This document shows positions 22,970 to 34,480 of a DNA stretch of 64,000 bases, piece after piece. How positions within the stretch are numbered: the stretch's first letter is position 1; every line of letters begins with the position of its first letter. The notes under the pieces are model-generated. The model ran no database searches. It worked only from the letters and a program-made list of their open reading frames with translations, and was not told the DNA's origin. The DNA lies in NCBI GenBank assembly GCA_024663395.1, contig JANFAH010000066.1, forward strand, positions 186,001 to 250,000. Direction: 5' to 3'. The position numbers and the translations under genes were made by a program. Source of the DNA: Pisolithus tinctorius (lineage: Eukaryota; Basidiomycota; Agaricomycetes; Boletales; Pisolithaceae).

Positions 22970-22980
22970 GAAAATTTTTC
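22970..22980 (+). promoter_or_regulatory. Shared palindromic motif GAAAATTTTTC, copy 2
   Basis: 44 bp before the KDZ transposase start codon; see copies at 21493 and 26789. Confidence 0.5.
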
Positions 22981-23024
22981 AATACAGCTGAAAACCTTGC
23001 TTTTGACTCTTCCTGTGCTCAATC

Positions 23025-26000
23025 ATGCGTCGTCGTAGAACCAAAGTCCTTGGCAAAAGCTCTGCAGGAGGTTTGTATAAATTTGAAGTGACTAAAACCC
23101 GGAGAGGAAAGGACACCTACAAGGAGGTGGATGCTAGACACCTCTACCTCCCATCTCAGAGTCAACCTTCAACTCCAAGGACCCCCAGGACAATAGGCTC
23201 CCAAAATGTTGTCCCAGACTCCTTTGACATGCCTACCTTGGACTGGAATGATGAGGAAGATACCCCAAATACTAGGAGGGTTACCAAGGTGGGAAGTTTT
23301 GCCTGATACTGCATTGGCTAAATTATCCCCTAGAGTCAAAATGATTTCATCAGAGAATGGCTGCCTTGGAGAGCAGAATATCTCAAAGTCATTCTCGAGG
23401 GAGAGCAGCTGGCTAAGGGGGGGATATGTGAGCAGTGCTGTCAGGCAGAAGGAAGTATCAGATGCATGTCCTGCATTGGTGTGCATGCCTGGTGTGGTCC
23501 TTGTGCTGTGAAAGTGCATCAAAATCTTCCATTCCACAAGGTACAAAGATGGAATGCTACTCATTACCAGGCTACCTCTTTGATGGCACTTGGGTTCCTT
23601 TGGCACATTGGCCATGGGGGTCGTCCTTGCCCTCAAAACAGACAGAATCAGGATCCAGACTCAGAGGAGTTGGGCTATACTTCTGGGGAAGGGCCTCCCA
23701 ATTACAGGTCAATGGCAGTCATATCCTGTAGCCTCCATGTTAACCTCTGGTAGCAGGAGATCCTTCAGATCAAAAATGACCATAGTGCACACAGAAGGAA
23801 TTTTCACTCATGAGATTTCTTGGTGCAATTGCCCTGGGTCAGATCCAATGGACTGGCACCTTGATTTACTCAGGGAAAGACTCTTTCCAGCCAGTATAAC
23901 AAAGCCCAAGACTGCTTTCACCTTTGATGTTCTTAATCACTTTCTCATTGATGCCCTGGAATGCAAGACTTCAGCTATGAGTTTCTATCAGAAGCTGAAG
24001 AGGTTCACCAACAATGCATTTCCTGACTGTATACCAGTTGAGTGCCATGCACTATTTGCTCTTAGGGGGTTCTATTAATGCATTCATTTCCAATTAGGAC
24101 AGGTACCGAGAGCTGATGAGGGTTTCCAGACTGTGGAGGGATTTGAAACATAGGAAATGGTTTGGCTTTGGTCATGATAAAGAACAAGATCCTAGACAAG
24201 GAGAACTTGCACTCTTTTGTCCTGCCTGCCCACAACCAGGTATTAATTTACCTCCAGATTGGAAAACCCGATATGACAGGTATGGAGTGATAATCTGTAG
24301 GGTTTTGATTTCTAACTCCCCTCCCCCCTTAGTGATACCATAATGAGGCAATATGTCATGGATGGCAACTTCACTGCTCAGCATATGAAAATGAACAAGC
24401 CTGAGTTGGATGTGTCATTATCAGATGGAACTGGTTACATGGTTGCTGAAAAGCCCTACCAGGCCCATCTTGAGCAGTCTTTGGATAACAAGGAGGTGAG
24501 TTGTCCCAAGGTCATGGAGTTTAAATGACCCACTGTACTGGTAGAGATCCACCTGCAGCAATCACAGGGCAATCAATGCTGCTAATATTAACAAGTCCAA
24601 TCTCCGGTCCACTGGGATTGGTGCCACAGCCTGTGCTCGGCATGGTTGCTTTGTTCCCCATTCTGTGGTGGACTTTCAGAAAGGGGAAAAGTGAGTGGAC
24701 CTGATGGATGTACTGGAAGCCTTTGGAACTCATTTTGTGCTAGGTACATGAACACAGATTACTCCATCTGCAGTGCTCTTGATTATCATTCAGAAAGCAT
24801 CACAAAGGCCCTTGTCATTTATGATGTTGGGTGCCAGTGGAGTATTAACTTCCAGAGTCGGGTAAAATCCAGCTGCTCTCTCCATCTCCCTCCCTCCCTG
24901 GAAATCATTCCTGCTGTGGGGAAGTTTCATCTTGCTGCCCACAAACTCTCTTGCTTTCCAAGATATAGCCTCAACTTTATCAAGGGTGCTGGTCATCTGG
25001 ATGGTGAAATATTGGAGACATTGTGGGCTCCATTCAATAAGATCTCTCCCACTGCAAGGTCTATGACTCAGGCCCACAGACAAGAAGTGTATGATGACCA
25101 TATGAGAGATTCTAACTGGAAAAAAATTGTCAACATGGGTGAGAGACCTTTTCTTCAAAGAGAAGTTAATTTACCCTGTACATCTCAGTTCCTGCACTGT
25201 TGAAAAAATACAAGACCTCACACAAGTGCCTAGAAGAAATGAATCAGGCATATGAGCAGTTGACAGCTGTTCTAGACCCTGGCCAACTTGCCCAATGGGA
25301 GTCAGATGTTCTTGAGGCAGAAGCAAATCGAGGTGATTCCCTAGACATTTATTTGTTGAAAGGGGAAAAAGGTCAGTATGTTCCTAAGAAACCCTGGGCA
25401 TGTCTGATGGCCTGTAGCCCCTACCATGGGTGAAGTGCAGTTAAAGCTCATGAAAAATCCACCTGTGTCCCCAGGGAGCCATGGTTCTGTGGCTTGGCTT
25501 GTGGAAGGAATTAGCATAGAGGATGCACAGTATGGTCTGTGGTTTCCAGAAGCAATAGGTTGCTAACCAGACCTGCAGGGACCAGCTAAGATCTGAGCTT
25601 AGACAGAGCCACATGTCTACCAGACAAGAAATCAAAGTCTCAGAGAAAAGAAAAAGACTTTCTGCCAGGATTGACAAATTCCATGGCACCAGCCAGGCAT
25701 TTCTCAAAGGTTTGGAGGTGGATGATGTCTTCATACCCCAGGATGATCCAGCATTCCTTGGGCAAGGTGAAGAAATTGATGACAATGGAGAGTACTGGGA
25801 AGATGATGAGGATTGGGAGGCTACAGAAGAAGGAGAGGAGCTACCTGCTGAGCTCATGAGTATATGGATGCCCTCATCCATTGGAGCAACCAAACTGATG
25901 GAGCTTGGCCTTCATGACCTCCTCAAAGAAGAAATGGAACTCAGGATTGGGCAAGCTAATGATTGTCTAGACCAGCTCCGAACCAACCTTGGACACAAGG

Positions 26001-26625
26001 CAATGTTATACAGACAGAACTTCCGCAGTGCACAATCAACTAGGGAAGGTACAAGAACCAAGCAGGACATCCAAAAAGTGGTGGCTCGGATAAACAAGCA
26101 GGTCAGAAGTTATCAGAGGGCAAGGCAGGCCATTCTCCAGTTGGAACCCAATCAAGAGATTGGACAAAGATATCAGGCTATTCAGCCCCAGGACCTGGCA
26201 GTGAGTAAGGATGTTACAGAGGAGAACCGGTTTGGGCAGGGAACCAGCAAAATGGCATGGTTTTGGATGATGGATGGTGAACAGGGTCAACTGAATGCTG
26301 AGAAGGGGGGTTTAATGGAGGAGTGTAAGTGTTAATACTACTCGAAAAAATCTCACCAATAAATTGTGGGGCAGTTTACAGGATCAACTGGCTCAAAGCA
26401 AGGGCAAGAAGGGACAGGTGGAAAGAAGAATTGTCATTGGTGAGGCATGAGATGGTTTGGGCCATCTTATGGTTTGAGTTCCAGAAGGACATATGGGAGA
26501 AAAGGGCTCTACAATTGTTGGAACCAGGGAAAAAGGCTTATGCTCATAAGCAGATAGTGTTGTGGACTGACTTTTCCAAAAAGGCCCAATTGATGTTCCA
26601 AGGTAAACAAATGGATTGTATTTAG
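23025..26625 (+). CDS. KDZ transposase with CxC2-like cysteine cluster, element 1
   Basis: DDE-type transposase of the Kyakuja-Dileera-Zisupton superfamily. A basic N-terminus (MRRRRTKVLGKSS) is followed by a cysteine cluster (CEQCCQAEGSIRCMSC, then HAWCGPC) of the type fused to fungal KDZ proteins. The catalytic positions are the Asp of VMDGNF, the Asp of VIYDVGCQW and the Glu of GEILETLW. Roughly ten introns of 50-65 nt can be removed with matching phases from the first Met to the TAG at 26623-26625, and I found no stop or frameshift. The C-terminal third is helical and ends in YRINWLKARARRDRWKEE and a tail. An intact frame implies recent function or selection. Confidence 0.92.
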
Positions 26626-26788
26626 AACATGGGTATATGTGTATAGTTTTCCGATTACCCTTGCTTTGCACTTGGTATCTGAATCAAAGTGAATAGCAAA
26701 TACATCAAAACAATCATACCATAATGGTACCTTTCCTAAAAGAGTGATGGCCGAAAACTTCAACCTCCTGCCTAAATTGGGAAAGGCT

Positions 26789-26799
26789 GAAAAATTTTC
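26789..26799 (+). promoter_or_regulatory. Shared palindromic motif GAAAAATTTTC, copy 3
   Basis: 59 bp before the accessory gene start, followed by ACCTTGCTTCC, close to the sequence after copy 2. Confidence 0.5.
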
Positions 26800-26858
26800 A
26801 CCTTGCTTCCAACCTCCATCATCTGTGCTGCTAATTATCCCCCTGATTCTATTCTCTC

Positions 26859-29237
26859 ATGGCTGATTGGTCTGAAGTCTACTCTGATCTGCTGTCCTCC
26901 TATGTGGAGCAGTACACAGATGCCCGAGGGAATCCTGACCTCAGGGCCCAGATCCTGGCTGATGTGAAATCCCAGATCCTTCAGCAAGCATCTTCAGGAT
27001 CTGTGGAATTGCCCCAGAACTTGAGAGTGGTAGGGTATCTTTTTCATCAAGTTTCACATATCTCAAGTGTATTTAGGCCATCAGAAGGGTGTTTTTGCCA
27101 GAACTAGACCCTGAAGACCAGGATGATGAGGAACACATCATTGAGAGCATCCTGGCTGCAACAGACAAGAGGAAGGAGCAGCCTGGGACTGGTGAGGATG
27201 AGGATGGCAGAGAGGAGAGGACCAGACCTACCAAGGCTGGAAATTACAGAAAACCCTTCACTGATTTTACTGCCTCCCAGCAGCTCTTCAAAGAGGACAT
27301 GGATGCCTATGATAGGGAGAGGAGGGACACCAAGGACCCCAAGACCATAGGTCAGAGGACCAAAATCATCCAACAGTGGTGGGAGTCTCTTGCAGATGAC
27401 AAGAAGGCTGAAGCAGGGAGGGCTGCTTCCAAGTGGAATAAGTTGGGAGCTCCAAAAGAAACTCATGAATTGTCAGTGCTGGTCTACTTCAAATGTCTTA
27501 TACTAATCATGCAATAATTCAGGTACAGGAGAAAAAATTTTCCCAACATGGCCAGAGACTTTATTGAAACAGTCAGGAGGACCATGGGGTCAAATATAGT
27601 GATGTTTCTGGCTCATGAGACTACTGATTCTCAGATCAAGATGGCAGTGTAGGTTCCCCTTTACCTTGTCTATCTAATGCTAATGAAGAAACCTAGCTTT
27701 GAAACACAACCCCCTGATGGGAAGAAGGCCTTCTCAGAGTCTTCAGAGCCCACCAAGGATTGGGTTCTAAAGGGAGAGCAAATGTTAACCAATTATCTTT
27801 TGACTGAAGCTGGTAAGTGATAAACATTGGTGATCAATGTAATATGTGTACCTAGGTTGATTCCATACTCAGCTGAGGAAGATTTGAATGATGAGAATCC
27901 AAAGGTGGAGATAGCCTTGGATGATGAAGGAAACCCAGAGGTACCAGCTTGGACTGGTCAGAAACTCAAGGTCCAGCAGAGTTTGGCAAGAATGGTCTTC
28001 CAGGCTGCCTATGGTATGTTCTTGATTGTCAAGTGCATCTACAGTTGTTGATGGAAGTTGGAAACATAGCAAAGTTTACAGGGAAGCCCAAGGCCAAGGT
28101 TCCCTGGGGCCTGCTTATCAAGTCCCATTTGGAGTATCTGAGTTCCGATTCCATCCCAGAAGGATTCATGATGAAAGATCCTTCAAAATGGACCAAGGCT
28201 GACATGTGGATGCTTTGGAATCATTGGAATTCCCAAGAGGAGGAGGATAAGGTGATTGTTTCATTCATCAAGTGCAAAAAGGAGGACGAGCCATTGGGAA
28301 GGCCCTGGAACAGGAAAACCCCATCCAAAAAGAGAGAGTGGATGAGCCCTGGGGAGGACAGTGAAGCTGGGGTGGAGGCCAAGCCCTCAGATTTAGGGGA
28401 AGAAATTGGTGGGGCTGGTATGACCCCTATAGCAACTTCATCAGGGGCCCAGGATATCCTTGACTCTGGGAGGGCCCCATCTGAAGATACCCCTCATGAA
28501 TCCAGCCCTGCTTGTCATGCCAATGGGGACAGGGTGAAATATTTAAAGTCCCTTTGCATCATGCCCAGGTACCAGGAACTTGTTGAGCTTGTAGATGGCT
28601 TGCCAGAGACAGTAAGTGATAAACTTTCTTCAAATACCAGGTTAACAAACATTTTGTACAGGAACCTGATGCTGGACCAGTCAACCTGCCTGTCTGGGCA
28701 TCTTGGGCCTGGAGTGCCCAGTATTTGCCCCAGGAGATGCATGGCAATGGGGATTCCTTCTGGAAGGCACTGTATCAATTGCAAAGTGAAAAGTTTGCAT
28801 CCACCCAAAAAGGTCTTACCATTGTACTGGGATTTGGTTTGTTGTGGAGGGAGTGCAAAAGAGCACAGGACATAGAATCAGATGACCCTGAAGCTGCTAA
28901 TCTGGGCTTTTTGCTAGGCTCAGGTCTTGATATCCACAAGGGGGAAGATGTTATGGGTGCAGTGGGGCTGGTAGTTGCAAGACTGCAGCAGAATTCTGGT
29001 GGCTCAAGCAGAGGGATTGGTGCACAGGAAACAACTGGGGTCAGTGCAGGGGATTCCTGTCCCACCCAGGGGGGTGGCATGAAGGAATCCCGGAATACAA
29101 GAAAGGATGTGAGGAAAAGAAAAAGGGGAGGCAGTGGGGATGTTGATCAGAAGATGGCAAAGGAGGGTGAAGAGGCAAGCAAGAAATCAACTAGAGCTCG
29201 TCAACCAACCAAGAGAGCTCTGGGTCTTGGTCTATAA
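26859..29237 (+). CDS. HMG-box-like accessory protein of element 1 (multi-exon)
   Basis: Starts MADWSEVYSDLLSSYVEQY. An acidic linker is followed by TASQQLFKEDM ... QQWWESLADDKKAEAGRAA, whose helices and Trp/Lys pattern resemble an HMG box (inference). Later exons give a ~150-residue segment with WGLLIKSHLEYLSS and WTKADMWMLWNHW, then a long low-complexity tail ending in Arg/Lys-rich RKRKRGG and ARQPTKRA, a likely nuclear localisation signal. Introns are short but I did not fix every junction. Its co-orientation and shared upstream motif with TET and KDZ suggest a common role, perhaps bending or binding the element's DNA. The gene in element 2 at 41365-43569 has a similar plan. Confidence 0.7.
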
Positions 29238-29540
29238 ATAAACTGTAGATGGTGTGAATCAAAAGGATCCCTATATATGGCTACCCATGCTCATTGCAAG
29301 TTTCAAACCCTGTGAGATCACTGACATCACCTGGAGGTGAAGAATGGCCATGGATTCAGGGGGTAAGGCCACCCCCCAGTGAGGTTGGCCAACACTGGTC
29401 TCAGGGGGTATGTCCATCTGGAAGTGTCATCAGAGTCAATACTTCTGGTAACATCTAAATTGACAAGCAATTGATTATGCCAAGGGAATTTTCAGGGTTT
29501 GGCCAACCCTACTTCCAGGTGGTGAGGTCTGTGTCCATCC
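29238..29540. other. Spacer between accessory gene and right minisatellite
   Basis: Contains diverged precursors of the array (CCACCCCCCAGTGAGGTTGG near 29370, GGTTTGGCCAACC near 29498). No gene. Confidence 0.6.
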
Positions 29541-29542
29541 CC

Positions 29543-31090
29543 CAGTGAAATCAGCCGACACCACTTCCAGGGTGTGGATCCATCGTCCAGTGAGGTCGGC
29601 CGACACCACTTCCAGGGTGTGGGTCCATCCCCCAGTGAGGTCAGCCGACACCACTTCCAGGGTGTGGGTCCATCCCCCAGTGAGGTCGGCCGACACCACT
29701 TCCAGGGTGTGGATCCATCGTCCAGTGAGGTCGGCCGACACCACTTCCAGGGTGTGGGTCCATCGTCCAGTGAGGTTGGCCGACACCACTTCCAGGGTGT
29801 GGGTCCATCCCCCAGTGAGGTCGGCCGACACCACTTCCAGGGTGTGGGTCCATCATCCAGTGAGGTCGGCCGACACCACTTCCAGGGTGTGGGTCCATCC
29901 CCCAGTGAGGTCGGCCGACACCACTTCCAGGGTGTGGGTCCATCCCCCAGTGAGGTCGGCCGACACCACTTCCAGGGTGTGGGTCCATCCCCCAGTGAGG
30001 TCGGCCGACACCACTTCCAGGGTGTGGGTCCATCCCCCAGTGAGGTCGGCCGACACCACTTCCAGGGTGTGGGTCCATCCCCCAGTGAGGTCGGCCGACA
30101 CCACTTCCAGGGTGTGGGTCCATCCCCCAGTGAGGTCGGCCGACACCACTTCCAGGGTGTGGATCCATCGTCCAGTGAGGTCGGCCGACACCACTTCCAG
30201 GGTGTGGGTCCATCGTCCAGTGAAATCGGCCGACACCACTTCCAGGGTGTGGATCCATCGTCCAGTGAGGTTGGCCGACACCACTTCCAGGGTGTGGGTC
30301 CATCCCCCAGTGAGGTCGGCCGACACCACTTCCAGGGTGTGGGTCCATCCCCCAGTGAGGTCGGCCGGCACCACTTCCAGGGTGTGGATCCATCGTCCAG
30401 TGAGGTCGGCCGACACCACTTCCAGGGTGTGGGTCCATCGTCCAGTGAGGTCGGCCGACACCACTTCCAGGGTGTGGGTCCATCGTCCAGTGAGGTCGGC
30501 CGACACCACTTCCAGGGTGTGGGTCCATCGTCCAGTGAGGTCGGCCGACACCACTTCCAGGGTGTGGGTCCATCCCCCAGTGAGGTCGGCCGACACCACT
30601 TCCAGGGTGTGGGTCCATCGTCCAGTGAAATCGGCCGACACCACTTCCAGGGTGTGGATCCATCGTCCAGTGAGGTTGGCCGACACCACTTCCAGGGTGT
30701 GGGTCCATCCCCCAGTGAGGTCGGCCGACACCACTTCCAGGGTGTGGGTCCATCCCCCAGTGAGGTCGGCCGACACCACTTCCAGGGTGTGGGTCCATCC
30801 CCCAGTGAGGTCGGCCGACACCACTTCCAGGGTGTGGATCCATCGTCCAGTGAGGTCGGCCGACACCACTTCCAGGGTGTGGGTCCATCGTCCAGTGAGG
30901 TCGGCCGACACCACTTCCAGGGTGTGGGTCCATCCCCCAGTGAGGTCGGCCGACACCACTTCCAGGGTGTGGGTCCATCGTCCAGTGAGGTCGGCCGACA
31001 CCACTTCCAGGGTGTGGATCCATCGTCCAGTGAGGTCGGCCGACACCACTTCCAGGGTGTGGGTCCATCCCCCAGTGAGGCCGGCCGACC
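29543..31090 (+). repeat. 45-bp minisatellite array, right (about 34 copies)
   Basis: Unit GTCCATCCCCCAGTGAGGTC followed by GGCCGACACCACTTCCAGGGTGTGG, very homogeneous. Variants are mostly CCCCC versus CGTCC and GGGTC versus GGATC. It shares GTCGGCCGAC and the adjoining CACTTC(C/T)AGG with the reverse complement of the left array, so the two arrays are inverted copies of one ancestral repeat. Open frames in four or more registers come from the length being divisible by 3. Confidence 0.95.
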
Positions 31091-31137
31091 TCCCTCCAAC
31101 ATGTCGGCCTATCCACCATCAGGGTCTATAGGCCGAT

Positions 31138-31216
31138 GTCGGTTAGTCCCACTTTCAGGACCAAATGTGCATGTCGGATGACCCACTTTCTGGATTACAT
31201 GTGACTGAAGGGTCTG
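31138..31216 (-). repeat. Element 1 right terminal inverted repeat
   Basis: CGGTTAGTCCCA..TTTCAGGA, CATGTCGGATGACCCACTTT and GTGACTGAA match the reverse complement of 13731-13800. Confidence 0.75.
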
Positions 31217-31223
31217 ATCTATC
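31217..31223. repeat. Candidate target-site duplication, right of element 1 (ATCTATC)
   Basis: Same 7 bp and orientation as 13717-13723. Confidence 0.6.
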
Positions 31224-31363
31224 ACTTTGCTATACTGAACCCCAGGTAACATAGCATATACATCACTCCACACCCCAATTGCACCAAAAGGCAGTATATT
31301 TTGAAGTATATTTCGAAGACGACACATGTACAGTAGTAGGCAAGTGGTAGCTATGGTTTAACC

Positions 31364-32847
31364 TCAATCCGACTCATCCTCTGTTGTTGACCCATCCTCA
31401 TGTTCCTTGATTGCAGCCGCAATGATGCGCACCGAAACCTTGCACTGGGACTCCGTCGTGAGCGCGCCGGCACCTGAGTGAACACTACTCATAGAATTAG
31501 TTATGATGCACCTTAATGTATGGAAGCACACACCGGCCAATGGCATATATCTTAGAACATATGGCTGGTAAGATGCCAACCTCCTTAGTGGCATCGTTGA
31601 AATCTTGAAGGCACTTCAGGTACGACTCGAAGACGGAATGATATTCTTGCGTGGTGAAGGATATATCCCCCCATTGCCCTGTTGCCCACTCGTCAATACA
31701 GCACTCAATCTGCACGGTCAGTCTTAATACAACATGTCACAAGGGGTGACATACCGCTGTGAGGATAAGCGCCAGCGCTGGGTACGGGAATGGCTTGAAA
31801 TGTTCAGGGAACTTGACACCCTCGTCGTGTTTGTTTGCGAACCACATCATGTTGATGATTTTTTGAATGAGTGGCGCTTTCAGAAACCCACGTCGATTCT
31901 CTTCTGTTGGCGACATGTACTAAACAGTATGCAGCTGCACGTCACAACAATTGTCTTGACAATGTATAAAAAACCACTCGCCTTGAATGCAAAATTTGTA
32001 CCTTCTTTGAGCGACTCTGCTAAAGCCTGATTCTTCTGGATCGCTGACTTGCTTTGGCTACTGTGGAAGCCAAACATAGCCTCAACCAGTGGGCGAAGCT
32101 TCGTCTTGAGCTCACCATGGACTTGCGAACCATGGCTGGTGATCTATAGTATATCAATGGGTGACCAGTGACTATCCCACTTGTCCAGTCATAGGAGGCC
32201 ACTTACGAGTTTAGATAAGTCGGGGGTCCGAGCAAGTTTCACCCCAGTCACTTGACAGGCTCTCGTCCAAGAGGCTGCCAACAGCGTGGTCTCTTGGCCA
32301 TGGTCGGGCATAGGGGATTGGGCACATAGGCGTGCGCGATAGTCTCCAATTGCTGCGGTCATGAATTCTTGGGTCACATCATCATAGTCCTTGGCATGGG
32401 GGCAACCTTCGTGATCGGTGAGCTTTTGGGCTTTCACAGTTGTCGGGTTGACATCTTCAACACCTATCTCACGTTGCCTCTTCGGCCCCGCACTCCAATG
32501 GCCAACGCACATAAGCATGATACAATGCGGTAGACAATAGACTTACTGTTCAATAGCGTTCTTCACGGTCTCGGGCTCATGTGTAACGGTCTCCACACTG
32601 TGCTTATCCCTTGCCTTCTTCTGCTTCACAGTCTCCACTTCAGACGATGCGATGGAAGTGATGGTGTGGTGTTCATCATCCGTGTCGCCGTCCAAAGCCA
32701 TCAGGGCCTGTGGCAGGGGTTAGGGGACATGATGCAAAAGCGACGGAGTTGGACTTACTTCGAGAGCCTCTATGGCTGTAGCTGATATACGTGGGGTCCT
32801 TGGTACTTTGTTGTTATGAAACGTCAGTGGTTGCTTGCTCGCACCAC
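31364..32847 (-). pseudogene. DUF6532 gene, 3' part, cut off by element 2
   Basis: C-terminal section of a DUF6532 protein, a family of unknown function greatly expanded in Agaricomycetes. It resumes at 32847 with the target duplication, reads SKQPLTFHNNKVPRTPRISA, then exons from 32707, ~32500, ~32150 and below. Family blocks include DYDDVTQEFMTAAIGDYRAR, PMPDHGQETTLLAASW and WATGQWGDISFTTQEYHSVF. The stop is at 31364-31366. Introns are short with regular GT..AG sites and the domain itself looks undamaged. The gene's 5' part lies 15.2 kb away at 48027-48432 on the same strand. A truncated product could still be made from an internal start, but the full gene is disrupted. Confidence 0.85.
32841..32847. 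repeat. Target-site duplication, left of element 2 (GCACCAC)
   Basis: GCACCAC (GTGGTGC on the minus strand) repeated at 48028-48034 in the same orientation. The next base is G here (C on plus) and A (T on plus) at the other copy, so 7 of 8 match. Confidence 0.8.
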
Positions 32848-32950
32848 ACATAATGTACCTACATTGTACCATATGACAGGGCCAGCGGAGGCTGACAATT
32901 GGCCATGTCCCACGGGCCAGCGGAGGTCGAGCCCTACATTGAGTCATCCC
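32848..32950 (+). repeat. Element 2 left terminal inverted repeat
   Basis: Shares ATGTACCTA, GGCCAGCGGAGGCTGACAAT, ACGGGCCAGCGGAGGTCGAG with the reverse complement of 47930-48026. Similarity is about 80% by eye with small gaps. Confidence 0.8.
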
Positions 32951-33059
32951 CCTGCTGTATGGACCAGCCCAGCTTCTATTATCAAATAACACATGAGTAG
33001 GCCACAATCAAATTGTCCCTGTAGTACCTGGAGTAGCCTAGTGTGAGATGTCACCTATC

Positions 33060-34300
33060 CAGTGGCATGCTGCAGCATATGTAGATCAGCACTGGAAGTT
33101 GGCACAAGACCTTGGCATGCATCGGGATAGCTCAGCAGTGTAGTGTTGTATGATTTCAGAGCACTCCAGGGCATACCATGGCCCTCTGGGGTGAGCTGTG
33201 GCATATCTTCTGAAGTGAGCTGTGGCAAGCTGGCCACTCTGGAGAAAATGGCAGAGCATGCCATTGTCCTCTGGGGTAAGCTGTGGCATGCCAGCCACTC
33301 TGGAGCAAATTCCGGAGTAAACTGCAGCACATGTGCCGGAGCATGCCATGGCCGTCCGGGATAAGCTCCGGCATTCCAGCCACTCCAGAACAAATTTCAG
33401 AGAAAACTGCGGGACATGTGCCGGAGCATACCATTGCATTCCAGAGAACTCCGGAGCAGGCCATGGCCCTCTGGAATAAGCTGCGGCATATGTTCCAAAC
33501 CAAGGTGTGGCATGGCAGACACTTCGGCGCAAATTGAAGAGCAAACTGTGGCACATGTGCCAGAGCATACCATAGCATTTCAGAAAACTTTGGAGCATGC
33601 AATGGCCCTCTGGGGTAAGCTTTTGGCATATGTTCTGAAGCAAACTGCGGCATGCCAGCCACTCCGGAGCAAGGAGCAAATATTACCAGCATACCCAGCA
33701 TGCCTACCCCCTGCAGATACTACCAGAATTGGCATAGCTTAAAAGGTTGGTATTCAGTATCACAAACTGGGATGCAGCACCATGTATTCAGAAGCAGTAG
33801 CAGCTGGCAGATATGGCATTCCGCATTATGGCACACTGCAGCATGCAGCATAATTCATGGGGAAGTTGGGGCAACATGTACTGCGGCACGTGGCGGCACC
33901 TGCTCCATAAGTCTCTGGAGGGTCGCGGCAGCCGGCAGGGATTTCTCGGCACCCTCTGGCAATGTGGTCAAGTTGGCTAGACTTTACAGGGATGTGTGGC
34001 AGCTGGCGGCATAGGGATGGCATACAGCAGCAAACACCTGATTGGCGTATGATCCGCGTCAAAGGTGCATATGCGGCATGGATGGTTCTGCATACGGCAG
34101 CACACGGTTAGATGCAGAGGAATAAACTGGCAGTTCGCGGCAGCCGGTGGCATTGGCCCAACATACGGTGGCACACATCTGGATTGAGTAGGATTCATGT
34201 CAGTGCTTGGCATCCAGCATGGATAGTTCTGTATACGGCAGCACATAGCTAGGGTACTATAGGTATGGACATGAAGCATAGCACGAATTGTTGGTATGCT
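33060..34300. repeat. Diverged subterminal repeats, left end of element 2
   Basis: 33080-33690 has imperfect direct repeats built from TGTGCCGGAGCATACCAT, CTCTGGGGTAAGCTGTGGCA and CCAGCCACTCCGGAGCAAA. 33740-34280 has further copies of GCGGCA/CCGGCA units such as CATACGGCAGCACA. The overlapping frames here are short and without domain content; no gene called. Confidence 0.75.
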
Positions 34301-34480
34301 GCATATCTTACCACCAGTATAAGATCATAACATATACTTCATAAGATCACAGAAGGGTGGCTAGTAATGTTGTATTTATGTCATAGATTTCATTGAAACC
34401 GGGATTGTGCCAATCAATACTGGACGCCCAGGGCATTAAATAATGACCAATACAATACAACACAAGATGCCTTGGGTGAT

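Larger units (their letters stand above)
13724..31216 (+). mobile_element. TET/JBP-KDZ transposon, element 1 (17.5 kb)
   Basis: DNA transposon bounded by a 7-bp direct repeat. About 70 bp of inverted terminal sequence is visible: 13731-13800 matches the reverse complement of 31138-31209, including TTCAGTCAC and AAGTGGGTCATCCGACATG. Inside come two inverted 45-bp minisatellite arrays of similar size. Between them lie an H3-tail/PHD gene (-), a T-tract repeat array, and a co-oriented trio (TET/JBP, KDZ transposase, HMG-like accessory gene). The KDZ frame can be read through all introns without a stop, so the element may be autonomous. The coding interior is strikingly poor in CpG. It inserted about 140 bp beyond the stop of the DUF6532 gene. 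Confidence 0.8.

Noticed and set aside
29492..31181. Five overlapping 400-536 codon frames on both strands
   Set aside because: Artefacts of the homogeneous 45-bp array; five registers open at once cannot all be genes.
13724..31216. The two minisatellite arrays as LTRs of a retrotransposon
   Set aside because: They are inverted rather than direct, lack TG..CA ends, and no reverse transcriptase or integrase lies between them.
33086..33701. Overlapping minus frames of 180-197 codons
   Set aside because: Both come from the diverged subterminal repeats of element 2; no splice or domain support.
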